Below, in pieces: positions 16,715 to 25,664 of a stretch of 64,000 bases of DNA; the stretch's first letter is position 1; every line of letters starts with the position of its first letter. The notes under the pieces are model-generated. The model had not been told where the DNA came from. It was given only the letters and a program-made list of their open reading frames with translations, and did not search any database. Source of the DNA: Arthrobacter pascens (GTDB lineage: Bacteria; Actinomycetota; Actinomycetes; Actinomycetales; Micrococcaceae); NCBI RefSeq assembly GCF_030816475.1, contig NZ_JAUSXF010000001.1, forward strand, positions 124,001 through 188,000, read 5' to 3'. Position numbers and translations under genes: made by a program.

Positions 16715-18142
16715 ATGACAACTGATCAGGCCGCTAACGTGCGCGATTCCACCCTTCCAGCCACCCATTCCACCGCCGGCATCCTGCAGCGGCCATACCG
16801 ATGGGTGACCATCGGCGCGTGCTCCCTGGTTTTCCTGGCTGCCTTCGAATCGCTCGCGGTGACCACCATCATGCCCCTAGTCAGCCGCGAACTGAACGGG
16901 GCGGGCCTCTACGCGCTGGCTTTCGCGGGGCCGCTGGCCACGGGCATGATCGGCATGGTGACGGCCGGGAACTGGTCGGACCGGAGAGGCCCGGCCGCGC
17001 CGCTGTACGCGTCGGTGGCCCTCTTTATCGTTGGCCTGCTGATCGCAGGTACAGCGGTTTCCATGCCGATGCTGGTCGCGGGCAGGCTGGTGCAGGGACT
17101 TGGCGGCGGAGCGCTGACTGTGGCCCTCTACGTCGTCGTCGCCCGCGTCTACCCGTCGGCGCTGCATCCCGGAATCTTCGCGGCCTTCTCTGCCGCCTGG
17201 GTGGTCCCCTCCCTGGTGGGCCCGTTTGCGGCCGGGGTCGTGGCGCAGGTCCTGAGCTGGCACTGGGTGTTTCTGGGCGTGGTGGGGCTGGTAGTTCCGG
17301 CGCTGGTGATGATAGTTCCGGTGCTGCGGGGGATGGCACGCAATCCCAAGCAAAACGGCGGGACGCCAGCTCCGTGGGCTCTGCGGCGCATTTCATGGGC
17401 AGCGCTCGCCGCCCTGGCCATTCTGGGGCTGAACCTTTCTGCCCAGATCAGGATTCCAGGCCTTCCCGTTGCCACTGTCGTCATGGCTGCAGCCGCCGTG
17501 GCCCTCGCCCTCGTGTCCGTGCGGCCGCTGGTGCCGCGTGGCACGCTGACTGCCCGGAAGGGTCTGCCCAGCGTCATCCTCACCCGCGGCCTGGCCTCGG
17601 CCGCGTTCTTCGGCGCAGAGGTCTATCTGCCTTACCTGCTCGTGGAGCAGTACGCCTTCCCGCCCACCCTCGCGGGCCTCACTCTCACCGGCGGCGCGCT
17701 GGCGTGGGCCGGTGCCGCGGCCATCCAAGGGCGCCTCGGCACGAGGCTCGCCCACAGTACTGCCGTGCGGATCGGCTCTGTACTCGTCCTGGGAGCCATC
17801 CTCCTGGCACTCGTCACAACAGCACTGCACTGGCCGCCCGCCGTCGCAATTTCCGGCTGGATCTTCGCAGGCGGCGGGATGGGGCTGCTCTATCCGCGGC
17901 TCAGCGTGATGACACTGGCCCTCTCCACCGAGGATGACGAAGGCTTCAACAGCTCCGCCATGTCGATTTCCGATTCGCTCGGCGGCGCGCTGGCACTTGC
18001 CACCACGGGCATCGTCTTTCCGGCATTTACGACGGCGACGGCCTCCTTCTCCGGTGTCTTCGCCTTGACCGCGCTGGTTGCGGTAGCCGCCGTCGTCGTG
18101 GCGCCAAGGGTCCTGGCACCTGGCGCCGGCCAGCCCCGGTAG
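16715..18142 (+). CDS. MFS efflux transporter, SoxR-regulated
   Basis: A 475-residue major facilitator with about fourteen hydrophobic segments, resembling DHA2-type drug exporters. Motif-A-like NWSDRRGPAAPLY follows helix 2 and the motif-C-like region is near AAWVVPSLVGPFAAGV. Its promoter carries a SoxR box, so it probably exports redox-active compounds such as phenazines or quinones; this is inferred from the regulator. The ATG lies seven bases after the -10, indicating a leaderless mRNA. Confidence 0.9.
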   Translation: MTTDQAANVRDSTLPATHSTAGILQRPYRWVTIGACSLVFLAAFESLAVTTIMPLVSRELNGAGLYALAFAGPLATGMIGMVTAGNWSDRRGPAAPLYASVALFIVGLLIAGTAVSMPMLVAGRLVQGLGGGALTVALYVVVARVYPSALHPGIFAAFSAAWVVPSLVGPFAAGVVAQVLSWHWVFLGVVGLVVPALVMIVPVLRGMARNPKQNGGTPAPWALRRISWAALAALAILGLNLSAQIRIPGLPVATVVMAAAAVALALVSVRPLVPRGTLTARKGLPSVILTRGLASAAFFGAEVYLPYLLVEQYAFPPTLAGLTLTGGALAWAGAAAIQGRLGTRLAHSTAVRIGSVLVLGAILLALVTTALHWPPAVAISGWIFAGGGMGLLYPRLSVMTLALSTEDDEGFNSSAMSISDSLGGALALATTGIVFPAFTTATASFSGVFALTALVAVAAVVVAPRVLAPGAGQPR

Positions 18143-18192
18143 GTTCGCCGTCACGACAGGGCGGTCGCGAGGGCGGTCGCGAGGGCAGCGCG

Positions 18193-18912
18193 TCAGGGAA
18201 GCCGGGTCGCGCGCAGGACGGTGTCCCCGATGACGGCTTCCTGGCCGTCCGGACCCGTGGCCAGCCGGTCACGGGTCGTGAGGACTTCCAGTTGCCACCC
18301 CGGGGAGTCCAGGTCCAGCTCCTGGACCAGCTGGTCAGGGGTGTACAACATCTCATGCGAAGTGTGCAATCCCCCCGGCGGCAGCCGGTCCGGATGGTGT
18401 CCCACGATCAGCAGGGTGCCGCCTGGCCTGACCGCCGCAGCCGCCGCCCGCAGCGGGCCTTGCCATGGCAGGGACGGCGAATGCAGGAACTGCGAGGACA
18501 CCAGATCAAACTCGCCTTCCGGCTTCCACTCCTCCAGGTCAGCCTGCAGCCACTGGATCCGGCTGGGGACGGCGTCCTCACCAGCATGCACGCTTGCCTT
18601 GTCGCGAGCCACTTTTTCGTTGACGGCCGCCCGTTCCAGCGCAACGGCGGAAACGTCGACGGCGGTGACAGTCCAGCCGTGCTGTGCGAGCCAGATGGCG
18701 TCAGCTCCCTCGCCGCAGCCCAGGTCCAAGGCCTTGCCCGGATGCAATCCCGCAGCTTCCCGTACCAGCTGGACATTGGGTTTGCCGCTCCAGATCTGCG
18801 GCTTGCTCCGATACCTCTCGTCCCACGCGACGGCCGCGCCTTGGTGCGGTTCCTCGTCAAGGCGGGGTCCGCCGTCGTTCGTTATGTGGTGGTGATCAGC
18901 GTGGTGCGTCAT
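18193..18912 (-). CDS. SAM-dependent methyltransferase
   Basis: A 239-residue class I methyltransferase. Motif I is LDLGCGEGADAIWLA, followed by VTAVDVS with the acidic ribose-binding residue and FDLVSSQFLH. The N-terminus has a His cluster (HHADHHH). The fold resembles thiopurine/tellurite-type methyltransferases (SGKPNVQLVREA precedes motif I), but the substrate is unknown. Monocistronic. The gap to the convergent MFS gene holds a 12-bp tandem duplication, GGGCGGTCGCGA (18159-18182). Confidence 0.85.
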   Translation of the reverse strand: MTHHADHHHITNDGGPRLDEEPHQGAAVAWDERYRSKPQIWSGKPNVQLVREAAGLHPGKALDLGCGEGADAIWLAQHGWTVTAVDVSAVALERAAVNEKVARDKASVHAGEDAVPSRIQWLQADLEEWKPEGEFDLVSSQFLHSPSLPWQGPLRAAAAAVRPGGTLLIVGHHPDRLPPGGLHTSHEMLYTPDQLVQELDLDSPGWQLEVLTTRDRLATGPDGQEAVIGDTVLRATRLP

Positions 18913-18991
18913 GCCTCAAGCGTGCTCCTGCACCACCAGTCAAGGCAACAATTCCGGGGAACCCAAGGAGGTCCTCCCACGAACCCAAGTA

Positions 18992-19041
18992 GGTAGCAGC
19001 AGGTGTCGTTTTGGGCCCCCAAAACGACACCTGCTGCTACC
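18992..19041. repeat. 24-bp perfect inverted repeat with 2-nt loop
   Basis: Arms at 18992-19015 and 19018-19041 are perfectly complementary, forming an almost uninterrupted palindrome beginning GGTAGCAGCAGGTGTCG. It lies upstream of both the methyltransferase (divergent) and the DEAD-box promoter, so it is not in a simple terminator position. It could be a mobile palindromic repeat. Confidence 0.7.
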
Positions 19042-19112
19042 CAGTTGGGGGGGCGGAAGGGTGCGGGGGAGGGGCCGCCAAAGGCCCGGGGATTCGGGAT
19101 GGTAGACTGGTG

Positions 19113-19167
19113 GAACTTGATGTGCAGTGATGCCCGCTTAGTCCCTCATCGGGGAGTGGGCTTTTTT
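19113..19167 (+). promoter_or_regulatory. DEAD-box helicase promoter and leader terminator (attenuator candidate)
   Basis: A -10-like TAGACT (19113-19118) precedes a stem-loop at 19132-19161 (GCCCGCT...AGTGGGC with an inner TCCC/GGGG pair). It is followed directly by six T residues (19162-19167), the clearest intrinsic terminator in the window. It lies about 170 nt upstream of the helicase ATG in the same direction, so it would attenuate the helicase transcript and release a short leader RNA of about 40-45 nt. Confidence 0.6.
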
Positions 19168-19335
19168 CATGTGAGAGGCACATCCTGCGTCGATGAACGC
19201 GTTCTATTTGGTCCTGGCCGCCGCTTTGCACAAACGGCACCGGTTGATCACCTGACTTTTCTTCGGCGACCCCCTGAGCCAACCGGCGTCGGGGGCCGAT
19301 ATCCGCACGGATACCGCCTGAAAGACCTTTGATAC

Positions 19336-21252
19336 ATGACTACTTTTGCTGCCCTCGGCACGCCCAAGGCCCTCGCCGACACCCTCACCGCCCAGGGAAT
19401 CGACACCCCGTTCCCCATCCAGGTGAAGACCCTCCCCGACACCCTGGCCGGACGCGACGTCCTGGGCCGCGGCCGCACCGGCTCCGGCAAGACCATCGCC
19501 TTCGCCATCCCGCTTGTAGCACGACTCGCTGAGCGGGAAGCCAAGCACTTCCGCAAGCCCGGCCGCCCCATGGGCCTGGTCCTCGCGCCGACCCGTGAAC
19601 TTGCCACCCAGATCAACGCCACCATCGAACCGATGGCCAAAGCCATGGGCCTGAACACCACCGTGATCTACGGCGGCATCTCCCAGGCCCGCCAGGAAAA
19701 GGCACTGCGCGCCGGCGTGGATATCGTCATCGCCTGCCCCGGCCGCCTGGAGGACCTCATCCGCCAGCGCATCCTCACCCTCGAGGCCGTGGAGATCACC
19801 GTCCTGGACGAGGCCGACCACATGGCTGACCTCGGCTTCCTGCCCGTGGTCAAGAAGCTCATGGACATGACCCCCAGCCAGGGCCAGCGCCTGCTGTTCT
19901 CCGCCACCCTGGATAACGGCGTCGACAAGATCGTCCAGCGTTACCTGTCCAACCCGCTGACCCACTCGGTTGACGATCCGCAGGCCGCGGTGACCACCAT
20001 GGAGCACCACGTGCTGGTGGTCAACGACCAGACGGTCAAGAAGCAGCTGATCGTGGAGCTCGCCTCGGGTGCCGGCCGCCGCGTCCTCTTCATGCGGACG
20101 AAGCACCACGCCCGCAAGCTGGCAAAGACCCTGACCGACGCCGGGATCCCCGCCGTTGACCTGCACGGGAACCTCTCGCAGAACGCACGTGACCGCAACC
20201 TCGCAGAGTTTTCCTCCGGCGACGTCCGCGTCCTGGTGGCCACCGACGTCGCGGCCCGCGGCGTGCACGTGGACGACGTCGAACTGGTGATCCACGTTGA
20301 TCCGCCCACAGAGCACAAGGCCTACCTGCACCGCTCAGGCCGCACGGCCCGCGCAGGTTCGGACGGCACCGTCGTCACACTGACCCTCCCGGAGCAGCAG
20401 TCTGACGTCAAGAAGCTCATGAAGGCTGCCGGCGTCGAGGTTAACTTCGAGCGCGTCACCGCCAACTCCCCGCTGGTTGCAGAACTCGTGGGCGAAATGG
20501 CCGACAAGATCGATCCCCGCACCCGGGCAGCCCTGCTGGCCGCCAAGGCCAACCAGGGCGGCGGCACCTCCACCGGTGCCAACGCCGAACGCAAGCGCGC
20601 CCGTCGGCAGGCCGCACCCACCGCTGGTGGCCGTGGCGGACGCGGCGGACGTGGACGCGTTTCGGCTGAGGCGCCCCGCACCGATATCCCCCGGGCAGAG
20701 CGCCGCGCCGTGGCCTACGAAGGCCAGGCCGCTGCGCGCAACGCGGCAGACCGTGTCATCGAACAGAACGAGGACCGCGCCCAGGCAGCTGCGGCAGCAC
20801 GCCGCAACTCCCGCGGCCGCAGCACGGCCTACTCCACGCACCGCAACGATGTCCCCGCGGCAGGTGGCCGTTCATCGGCTGGCCGCGGCTCGGACGGCCG
20901 TGCCCCTGAAGGCCGTTCGGATTCACGTGTCACCCGCAGCGACGCTCCCCGCGGTGGCACCGGACGTCCGGCAACGTCCGGCGGACAGCGCAGCGGACGC
21001 CCGGCAACCGGCCAGCGTGCAGCGGCCGGCGCAGGTGCAGGCGGCCGCAGCGGCGGACAGCGCTCCGCAGGCGCCGGCGCAGGTGCGGCCGGCGGCGGCA
21101 ACAAGGCTGTCTGGTCCTCCAACACCGGCGGAACCTCCGGTGGATCCTACGCCGGCAACGGCGGCGGCGGTCGGTCGAGCGATGGCCGTCCGGCCCGCAG
21201 CGGTCCCCGCCGCGCGTCAGCCCCGGCGTCGAACGAACGCCGCAGCCGCTAG
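19336..21252 (+). CDS. DEAD-box ATP-dependent RNA helicase
   Basis: A 638-residue helicase. The Q-motif region (TPFPIQ), Walker A GRTGSGKT, PTRELATQI, DEADHMADLGF, SATL, ATDVAARGVHV and HRSGRTARAG are all present in about 375 residues. The remaining 260 residues are low-complexity Arg/Gly/Ala/Ser, a basic RNA-binding tail as in actinobacterial RhlE/DeaD proteins. It likely unwinds structured RNA during ribosome assembly or cold adaptation. The long leader with a terminator suggests control by attenuation. Confidence 0.93.
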   Translation: MTTFAALGTPKALADTLTAQGIDTPFPIQVKTLPDTLAGRDVLGRGRTGSGKTIAFAIPLVARLAEREAKHFRKPGRPMGLVLAPTRELATQINATIEPMAKAMGLNTTVIYGGISQARQEKALRAGVDIVIACPGRLEDLIRQRILTLEAVEITVLDEADHMADLGFLPVVKKLMDMTPSQGQRLLFSATLDNGVDKIVQRYLSNPLTHSVDDPQAAVTTMEHHVLVVNDQTVKKQLIVELASGAGRRVLFMRTKHHARKLAKTLTDAGIPAVDLHGNLSQNARDRNLAEFSSGDVRVLVATDVAARGVHVDDVELVIHVDPPTEHKAYLHRSGRTARAGSDGTVVTLTLPEQQSDVKKLMKAAGVEVNFERVTANSPLVAELVGEMADKIDPRTRAALLAAKANQGGGTSTGANAERKRARRQAAPTAGGRGGRGGRGRVSAEAPRTDIPRAERRAVAYEGQAAARNAADRVIEQNEDRAQAAAAARRNSRGRSTAYSTHRNDVPAAGGRSSAGRGSDGRAPEGRSDSRVTRSDAPRGGTGRPATSGGQRSGRPATGQRAAAGAGAGGRSGGQRSAGAGAGAAGGGNKAVWSSNTGGTSGGSYAGNGGGGRSSDGRPARSGPRRASAPASNERRSR

Positions 21253-21370
21253 TCCCCAACCGCTCCCTAACCTCGCAAGGCCACACCGGCTCCCTGCCCT
21301 CGCAAGCTCAGGCCGGGTCCCTCGCCGGAGCGGATCCACGGTCAGGGAACCCGGCGGTCGTGGGCCCAGC

Positions 21371-21447
21371 TTAACCACCATCGAGTGTTCCGCTTGCGCC
21401 GTTTAGAAGGTTCATGACGGCGCTTACGGAGCACTCGATGGGGTTAA
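21371..21447. terminator. Long bidirectional terminator after the helicase
   Basis: A 77-nt imperfect hairpin. The outer arms TTAACCaCCATCGAGTG and CACTCGATGGgGTTAA and an inner TGCGCCGT/ACGGCGC pair surround a 14-nt loop. It lies between the convergent helicase and metallo-hydrolase genes. Confidence 0.7.
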
Positions 21448-21450
21448 TCC

Positions 21451-22110
21451 CTACCAGCCGCGGGCGCGCCACTCCGCAAGGTGCGGCCGTTCCGCACCCA
21501 GCGTGGTGGGCCGGCCGTGGCCGGGATGAATCACGGTGTCGTCAGGGTACACGTCAAACAACCGCTCGCTGACGTCGCCGATTAGCTGCTGAAAACGGGA
21601 CGGATCCTTCTGCGTGTTCCCCACGCCGCCGGGAAAGAGCGAGTCGCCGGAGAAGATGTGCGCCCTGCCCTCGGGATCCTGGTACACCAGGGCAATTGAG
21701 CCGGGCGTATGCCCGCGCAGATGCACTGCTGTCACGTCGAAGCCGTCGAATGCATGGACGTCGCCGTGGTCCAGCAGCACGTCCACCTTCACTGGCAGCT
21801 CAGGGGCGTCATCCCTGCCCGCTGCCGTCCGCGCCCCCGTGGCTTCCACCAGGGCCGGAAGCGCCCTGACATGGTCCCAATGCTGGTGGGTCGTAGCGAT
21901 CAGCTCAAGCCTGGGCGTGGCCGCGGTATCACTGGCGGCCTCGGCGAGCAGTCCCTGGATGGCGGGAAGGTCATCCGCGGCGTCAATCAGCAGTTGGGCG
22001 CCGGATTCCTTGGCGGTCAGCAGATACACATTGTTGTCCATCTCGCTGACGGAGATCCGGCGGATCGTGATGTCCCTGAGGTCATGGATCAGCGTGTCCG
22101 TCCGATCCAC
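21451..22110 (-). CDS. MBL-fold metallo-hydrolase
   Basis: A 219-residue metallo-beta-lactamase-fold hydrolase. The metal motif is THQHWDH, followed by LRGHTPGS, SGDSLF and a late PGHGRPTTLG, the pattern of glyoxalase-II/thioesterase-like members. It starts with GTG 22110, one base after the TAA of the aldo-keto reductase, so the two are co-transcribed. Pairing with a reductase suggests aldehyde or thioester detoxification; the substrate is unknown. Confidence 0.85.
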   Translation of the reverse strand: MDRTDTLIHDLRDITIRRISVSEMDNNVYLLTAKESGAQLLIDAADDLPAIQGLLAEAASDTAATPRLELIATTHQHWDHVRALPALVEATGARTAAGRDDAPELPVKVDVLLDHGDVHAFDGFDVTAVHLRGHTPGSIALVYQDPEGRAHIFSGDSLFPGGVGNTQKDPSRFQQLIGDVSERLFDVYPDDTVIHPGHGRPTTLGAERPHLAEWRARGW

Positions 22111-22111
22111 T

Positions 22112-23107
22112 TTATTCGCGGCCTTCTGATACCCAGCGCGGGTCGGCGGAGCGGGAGCCGACGACGGCGACCGCGGCCTGGTCCAGTGCGTCCAGTTGCG
22201 CCTGGCTCAGGTTCAGCGCCAGGGCTCCGAGATTCTCATCGATCCGGTGCGTCTTCCGCGTGCCGGGGATGGGTACGACGGAAAGTCCGAGCCGCTTGCC
22301 TTGGGACAGCAGCCAGGCGAGTGCCACCTGGGCAGGCGTTGCAGCCAGTTCGGTGGCCACAGCCTGTACTGCCGCCACCACTCCCTGGTTGGCGTCAAAG
22401 GCGTTTTCAGCGAAACGGGGGATCCGGCGTCGGAAGTCATTTTCTCCGAGGCTGGAAGCGTCAACGGTGCCGGTGAGGAATCCCCGGCCCAGCGGCGAAT
22501 ACGGCACAAAACCCACTCCGAGCCGGGCCGCGGCAGGAACAACGTTGCGTTCCACGTCGCGGCTCCAGATGGACCATTCGCTCTGCACCGCGGCGATCGG
22601 GTGCACGGCGTGGGCTTCGGCCAGTTCCTCGGCCGTCACCTCGGACAGACCAAGATGCTTGACCTTGCCTAGCTGCACCAGCTCCGCCATGGCCTCTACG
22701 GTTTCCACAATCGGAACGCGGAGGTCACGGCGGTGCATGTAGTAGAGGTCGATCACGTCAGTGTCCAGGCGTTTCAGGCTGGCGTCCACGGCATGCCGCA
22801 CGTAGGCGGCATCGCCCCGGACGTCCCGGTACCCGTCGGCCGGGCTGCCCACCAGGGCGAATTTGGTGGCCAGCTGCACCTCTTCGCGACGCTCCTTGAG
22901 CAGCAGCGAAATGAGTTCCTCGTTGCTGCCCCCGCCATAGATGTCCGCGGTGTCGATGAAGGTGATCCCGGCGTCGACCGCGTGGTTCAGGGTTTTCAGT
23001 GCTTCTGCAGGGTCAACGCCCCCGTAGACGGGGGTGAGGGCCATTCCGCCGAAGCCGAGGGGGCTGACGGTGAGGCCGTCGCCGAGCCGGACTGAGGTTT
23101 CTGCCAT
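22112..23107 (-). CDS. Aldo/keto reductase
   Basis: A 331-residue NADPH-dependent reductase. The catalytic tetrad context is present: FIDTADIYGGGSNE (Asp, Tyr), LATKFAL (Lys) and DLYYMHRRD (His). The NADP-binding region VVPIPGTRKTHRIDENLGA is near the C-terminus. It resembles members acting on aldehydes or quinones; the substrate is not deducible. GGAG precedes ATG 23107. First gene of a two-gene operon with the MBL hydrolase. Confidence 0.9.
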   Translation of the reverse strand: MAETSVRLGDGLTVSPLGFGGMALTPVYGGVDPAEALKTLNHAVDAGITFIDTADIYGGGSNEELISLLLKERREEVQLATKFALVGSPADGYRDVRGDAAYVRHAVDASLKRLDTDVIDLYYMHRRDLRVPIVETVEAMAELVQLGKVKHLGLSEVTAEELAEAHAVHPIAAVQSEWSIWSRDVERNVVPAAARLGVGFVPYSPLGRGFLTGTVDASSLGENDFRRRIPRFAENAFDANQGVVAAVQAVATELAATPAQVALAWLLSQGKRLGLSVVPIPGTRKTHRIDENLGALALNLSQAQLDALDQAAVAVVGSRSADPRWVSEGRE

Positions 23108-23233
23108 GATGCGCTCCGTTCGCTCTAAATTCGTCTCCCAGCCAAGAACTCCGGGTTCCGCGTCTCTATTCCGGCTTGCCTGGACACGCCGGTGGGCTGC
23201 CCCGAAAAGGGCAGATTCAGGAAGGAAGAGGCG

Positions 23234-23764
23234 TTAGAGGGCGCCGCCGGCCGCCACCGGGGCGGAAGAGTCCCGGCCGCCGTCGCCGATGGTTTCGCGG
23301 GCGATGAAGTTCTCGATGTCGAACAGGTTGTCCGCCCGTTCGGCGATGTTCAGCAGGGTGGTCATGGCGGCCACTTCCTCCACCTGCTCCTTGAGGAACC
23401 AGAGCATGAACTGTTCGCCCAGGGCGTCGTCCTCTCCGCGGGCGGCCCGGAAGAGGGCTTCGATGTTGCCGGTGACTTCCTTTTCCTGCTGGAGCGCCAG
23501 GGCGAGCGGTTCCGTGACGGATGAGAAGTCGTTGCGGACCGTGGGGACACCGGGAATCGTAAACGCGATGTCGCGGTCCAGCATGTACTGGACCATCATC
23601 ATCGCGTGGTTCCGTTCCTCAATCGACTGCCGGTAGAAGTAGCGGGCAAGCTGCGGCAGGTCCTGGTTGGCGAACCAGGTGGCCACGGCAATGTACTGCT
23701 GCGAAGCCGCGAATTCGTTTCCGATTTGGGTGGACAGGAGTGCATTGAAAGATGTGGTGGTCAT
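23234..23764 (-). CDS. Ferritin (non-heme iron storage)
   Basis: A 176-residue four-helix ferritin. Ferroxidase-site motifs are visible: NEFAASQQYIAVATWF, QSIEERNHAMMM and LKEQVEEVAAMTTLL. There is no heme-binding Met context of bacterioferritin. It oxidises and stores iron and limits Fenton chemistry. No Shine-Dalgarno is present; instead TAGACT lies exactly six bases before the ATG, so the mRNA is probably leaderless. Monocistronic. Confidence 0.93.
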   Translation of the reverse strand: MTTTSFNALLSTQIGNEFAASQQYIAVATWFANQDLPQLARYFYRQSIEERNHAMMMVQYMLDRDIAFTIPGVPTVRNDFSSVTEPLALALQQEKEVTGNIEALFRAARGEDDALGEQFMLWFLKEQVEEVAAMTTLLNIAERADNLFDIENFIARETIGDGGRDSSAPVAAGGAL

Positions 23765-23849
23765 AGCCCGAGTCTATGGACTGCTCTAACCAGTGACCAG
23801 TGTGGGCAGGCTCAGCTTCAGAAGGGAAGGCTGGCCTGTCCACCGGAAG

Positions 23850-24425
23850 CTATTCCGCAACCGGGTCGATCGAGACTATGGCCAGGAATCCGCGTCCCAG
23901 GATGTCGGGAGTGTCGATGTCGGAGCCCACGACGGCGTCGTACCTAGCCAGGGGCTCCGGGTCATGTGTTTCGTCCGCAGCCGTGGCCTGGCCCTGCAGC
24001 AGTATGGCCAACTGGCCCTCGAACACCGGCTGGGCCCGCTTCTTGGAGAGTTCGATGATGGAGGTGTAGCCCTTGAACGAGCTGGACCTTGTGATGACGT
24101 TGAGATTCCGGATATCGCCCGTGGGAAGGGCCCCGTGGCTCATGGCCTCGCCGCCAAACCTGAACGGCCGGTACTTCTCCAGCGGGTGCTCGGCGCCGTC
24201 CACGGTGAGCAGGAGCAACTCGCCCTCGATCACTGTCAGCACTCGTTCCATTCCCGGGAACGCTGAGAACTCTCCGGCCTTGGTGATTTCTGCGATGCTC
24301 ACCCGCCAGTCCCACGCACCGTCCTGGGCGGAGGCCGCCTGCGGATGGCTGGCCAGCTCTCGCGTGACACCGCCCCCGTTCCGCCACGGTTGGGGCCTGA
24401 GGTCTGCATAACGGATGATTTCCAT
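23850..24425 (-). CDS. HutD/Ves family protein
   Basis: A 191-residue cupin-fold protein. The start RYADLRPQPWRNGGGVTRELA and WDWRVSIAEI...GEFSAFPGMERVLTVIEG are characteristic of HutD/Ves. In Pseudomonas hutD is linked to histidine utilisation, but no hut genes are present here, so the role is open. TAGGCT lies six bases before the ATG, suggesting a leaderless mRNA. Confidence 0.88.
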   Translation of the reverse strand: MEIIRYADLRPQPWRNGGGVTRELASHPQAASAQDGAWDWRVSIAEITKAGEFSAFPGMERVLTVIEGELLLLTVDGAEHPLEKYRPFRFGGEAMSHGALPTGDIRNLNVITRSSSFKGYTSIIELSKKRAQPVFEGQLAILLQGQATAADETHDPEPLARYDAVVGSDIDTPDILGRGFLAIVSIDPVAE

Positions 24426-24574
24426 CCGTCCAGCCTAGATGTTTTGACCACCGACGGCGGGCAGCAGCAGGCAGTCGGCGGCCGCCAAAGTAGATCGTGA
24501 CATCGGCGGTGCCGGCCGTTCCCTGCTAACCTCCTCGCGGGGGGAAAGTGCTTGAGACGCCCTAAGGAGCCGGA

Positions 24575-25174
24575 ATGTTCGTCAAAGTGTGCGGGCTGAG
24601 TACGCCCGAATCCGTCCGCGAGGCCGTAGACGCCGGCGCGGACGCCGTCGGCTTTGTCCTGACCGCCAGCCCGCGCGTTGTCTCGCCCGCGCAGGTTTCC
24701 AGGCTTCTGGCGGATGTGCCAAGCGGCGTGGCCGCCGTCGGCGTTTTCCGGCATGAACCCCTCGCCGATGCCATTGCCATCGCCCGTGCCGCCGGACTCG
24801 AGTGGGTCCAACTCCACGGTGACCTCGCCCCGGAAGACGTCACAGCAGTGCACGACGCCGGCATGAAGCTGATCAGGGCGGTCACCATGGCAGCCGCTGC
24901 GGACGCATTCGCCGACTGGGGCGAGGAACTCCTCCTGATCGACGCGGCCGTCCCCGGGTCCGGCGAGGCGTGGGACTACGCCTCCATGGTGGACGTGACG
25001 GCGCTCCAGGACCGCAAATGGCTGCTGGCGGGCGGCCTTGACCCTGCCAACGTTGCCCAGGCGTCCGCAGCGGCTGGTGCGTGGGGCGTGGATGTCTCCT
25101 CCGGCGTCGAGGTCTCCAGGGGAGTGAAGGACCTGGCCAAGATCCGCGCCTTCGTAAAGGCAGCAAAAAGCTAG
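24575..25174 (+). CDS. trpF: Phosphoribosylanthranilate isomerase
   Basis: A 199-residue TIM-barrel enzyme that catalyses the Amadori rearrangement of phosphoribosylanthranilate in tryptophan synthesis. Signatures are VKVCGLSTPESV (catalytic Cys), VGFVLTASPRVVSP, LEWVQLHGD, LLIDA, LAGGLDPANV and GVDVSSGVE. AAGGAG lies well placed before ATG 24575. It stands apart from other trp genes. Confidence 0.95.
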   Translation: MFVKVCGLSTPESVREAVDAGADAVGFVLTASPRVVSPAQVSRLLADVPSGVAAVGVFRHEPLADAIAIARAAGLEWVQLHGDLAPEDVTAVHDAGMKLIRAVTMAAAADAFADWGEELLLIDAAVPGSGEAWDYASMVDVTALQDRKWLLAGGLDPANVAQASAAAGAWGVDVSSGVEVSRGVKDLAKIRAFVKAAKS

Positions 25175-25251
25175 GCACGAGGGCCGTTACCAGGGAAGAA
25201 TCAGGGCACACCCCTGGTTTTTTGTCGGCCCCCGCAGGGCACAATGGACAG

Positions 25252-25653
25252 ATGAAGACACTGCTCAACATCATCTGGCTGGTTTTCGGCGGCCTCTGGC
25301 TTGCCCTGGGCTACTTCCTGGCCGGCGTCATCTGCTGCCTGCTCATCGTCACCATCCCCTGGGGGATCGCGTCGTTCAGGATTGCCGCCTACACACTCTG
25401 GCCGTTCGGACGCATGGTGGTGGACAAGCCCGGCGGGACGGGCGTGTTCACGCTGCTTGGCAACGTGATCTGGCTGCTGGTCGCCGGCATCTGGATCGCA
25501 ATCGGCCATGTGGTTACGGCCATTGCCATGGCCATCACTATCATCGGCATCCCGCTGGCGGTCGCCAACCTGAAGCTCATCCCGGTGTCCCTCATGCCGC
25601 TGGGCAAGCAGATCGTTCCCACCAGCACGCCGTTCGTCGCCAGCTACCGCTAG
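25252..25653 (+). CDS. YccF domain membrane protein
   Basis: A 133-residue protein with two tandem YccF domains (LNIIWLVFGGLWLALGYFLAGVICCLLIVTIPWGIASFRIA and LGNVIWLLVAGIWIAIGHVVTAIAMAITIIGIPLAVANLKL), about four membrane helices. Function is unknown. The ATG at 25252 is preceded by CACAAT exactly six bases upstream, consistent with a leaderless transcript. Confidence 0.9.
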   Translation: MKTLLNIIWLVFGGLWLALGYFLAGVICCLLIVTIPWGIASFRIAAYTLWPFGRMVVDKPGGTGVFTLLGNVIWLLVAGIWIAIGHVVTAIAMAITIIGIPLAVANLKLIPVSLMPLGKQIVPTSTPFVASYR

Positions 25654-25664
25654 CCGGCGCGTCC

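Noticed and set aside
19003..19332. Open frame running through the DEAD-box leader
   Set aside because: It reads across the terminator stem with no start signal; a short leader peptide cannot be excluded but is not supported.
21451..22110. Metallo-beta-lactamase resistance gene
   Set aside because: The MBL motifs fit the glyoxalase-II/thioesterase group, and the gene is in an operon with an aldo-keto reductase.
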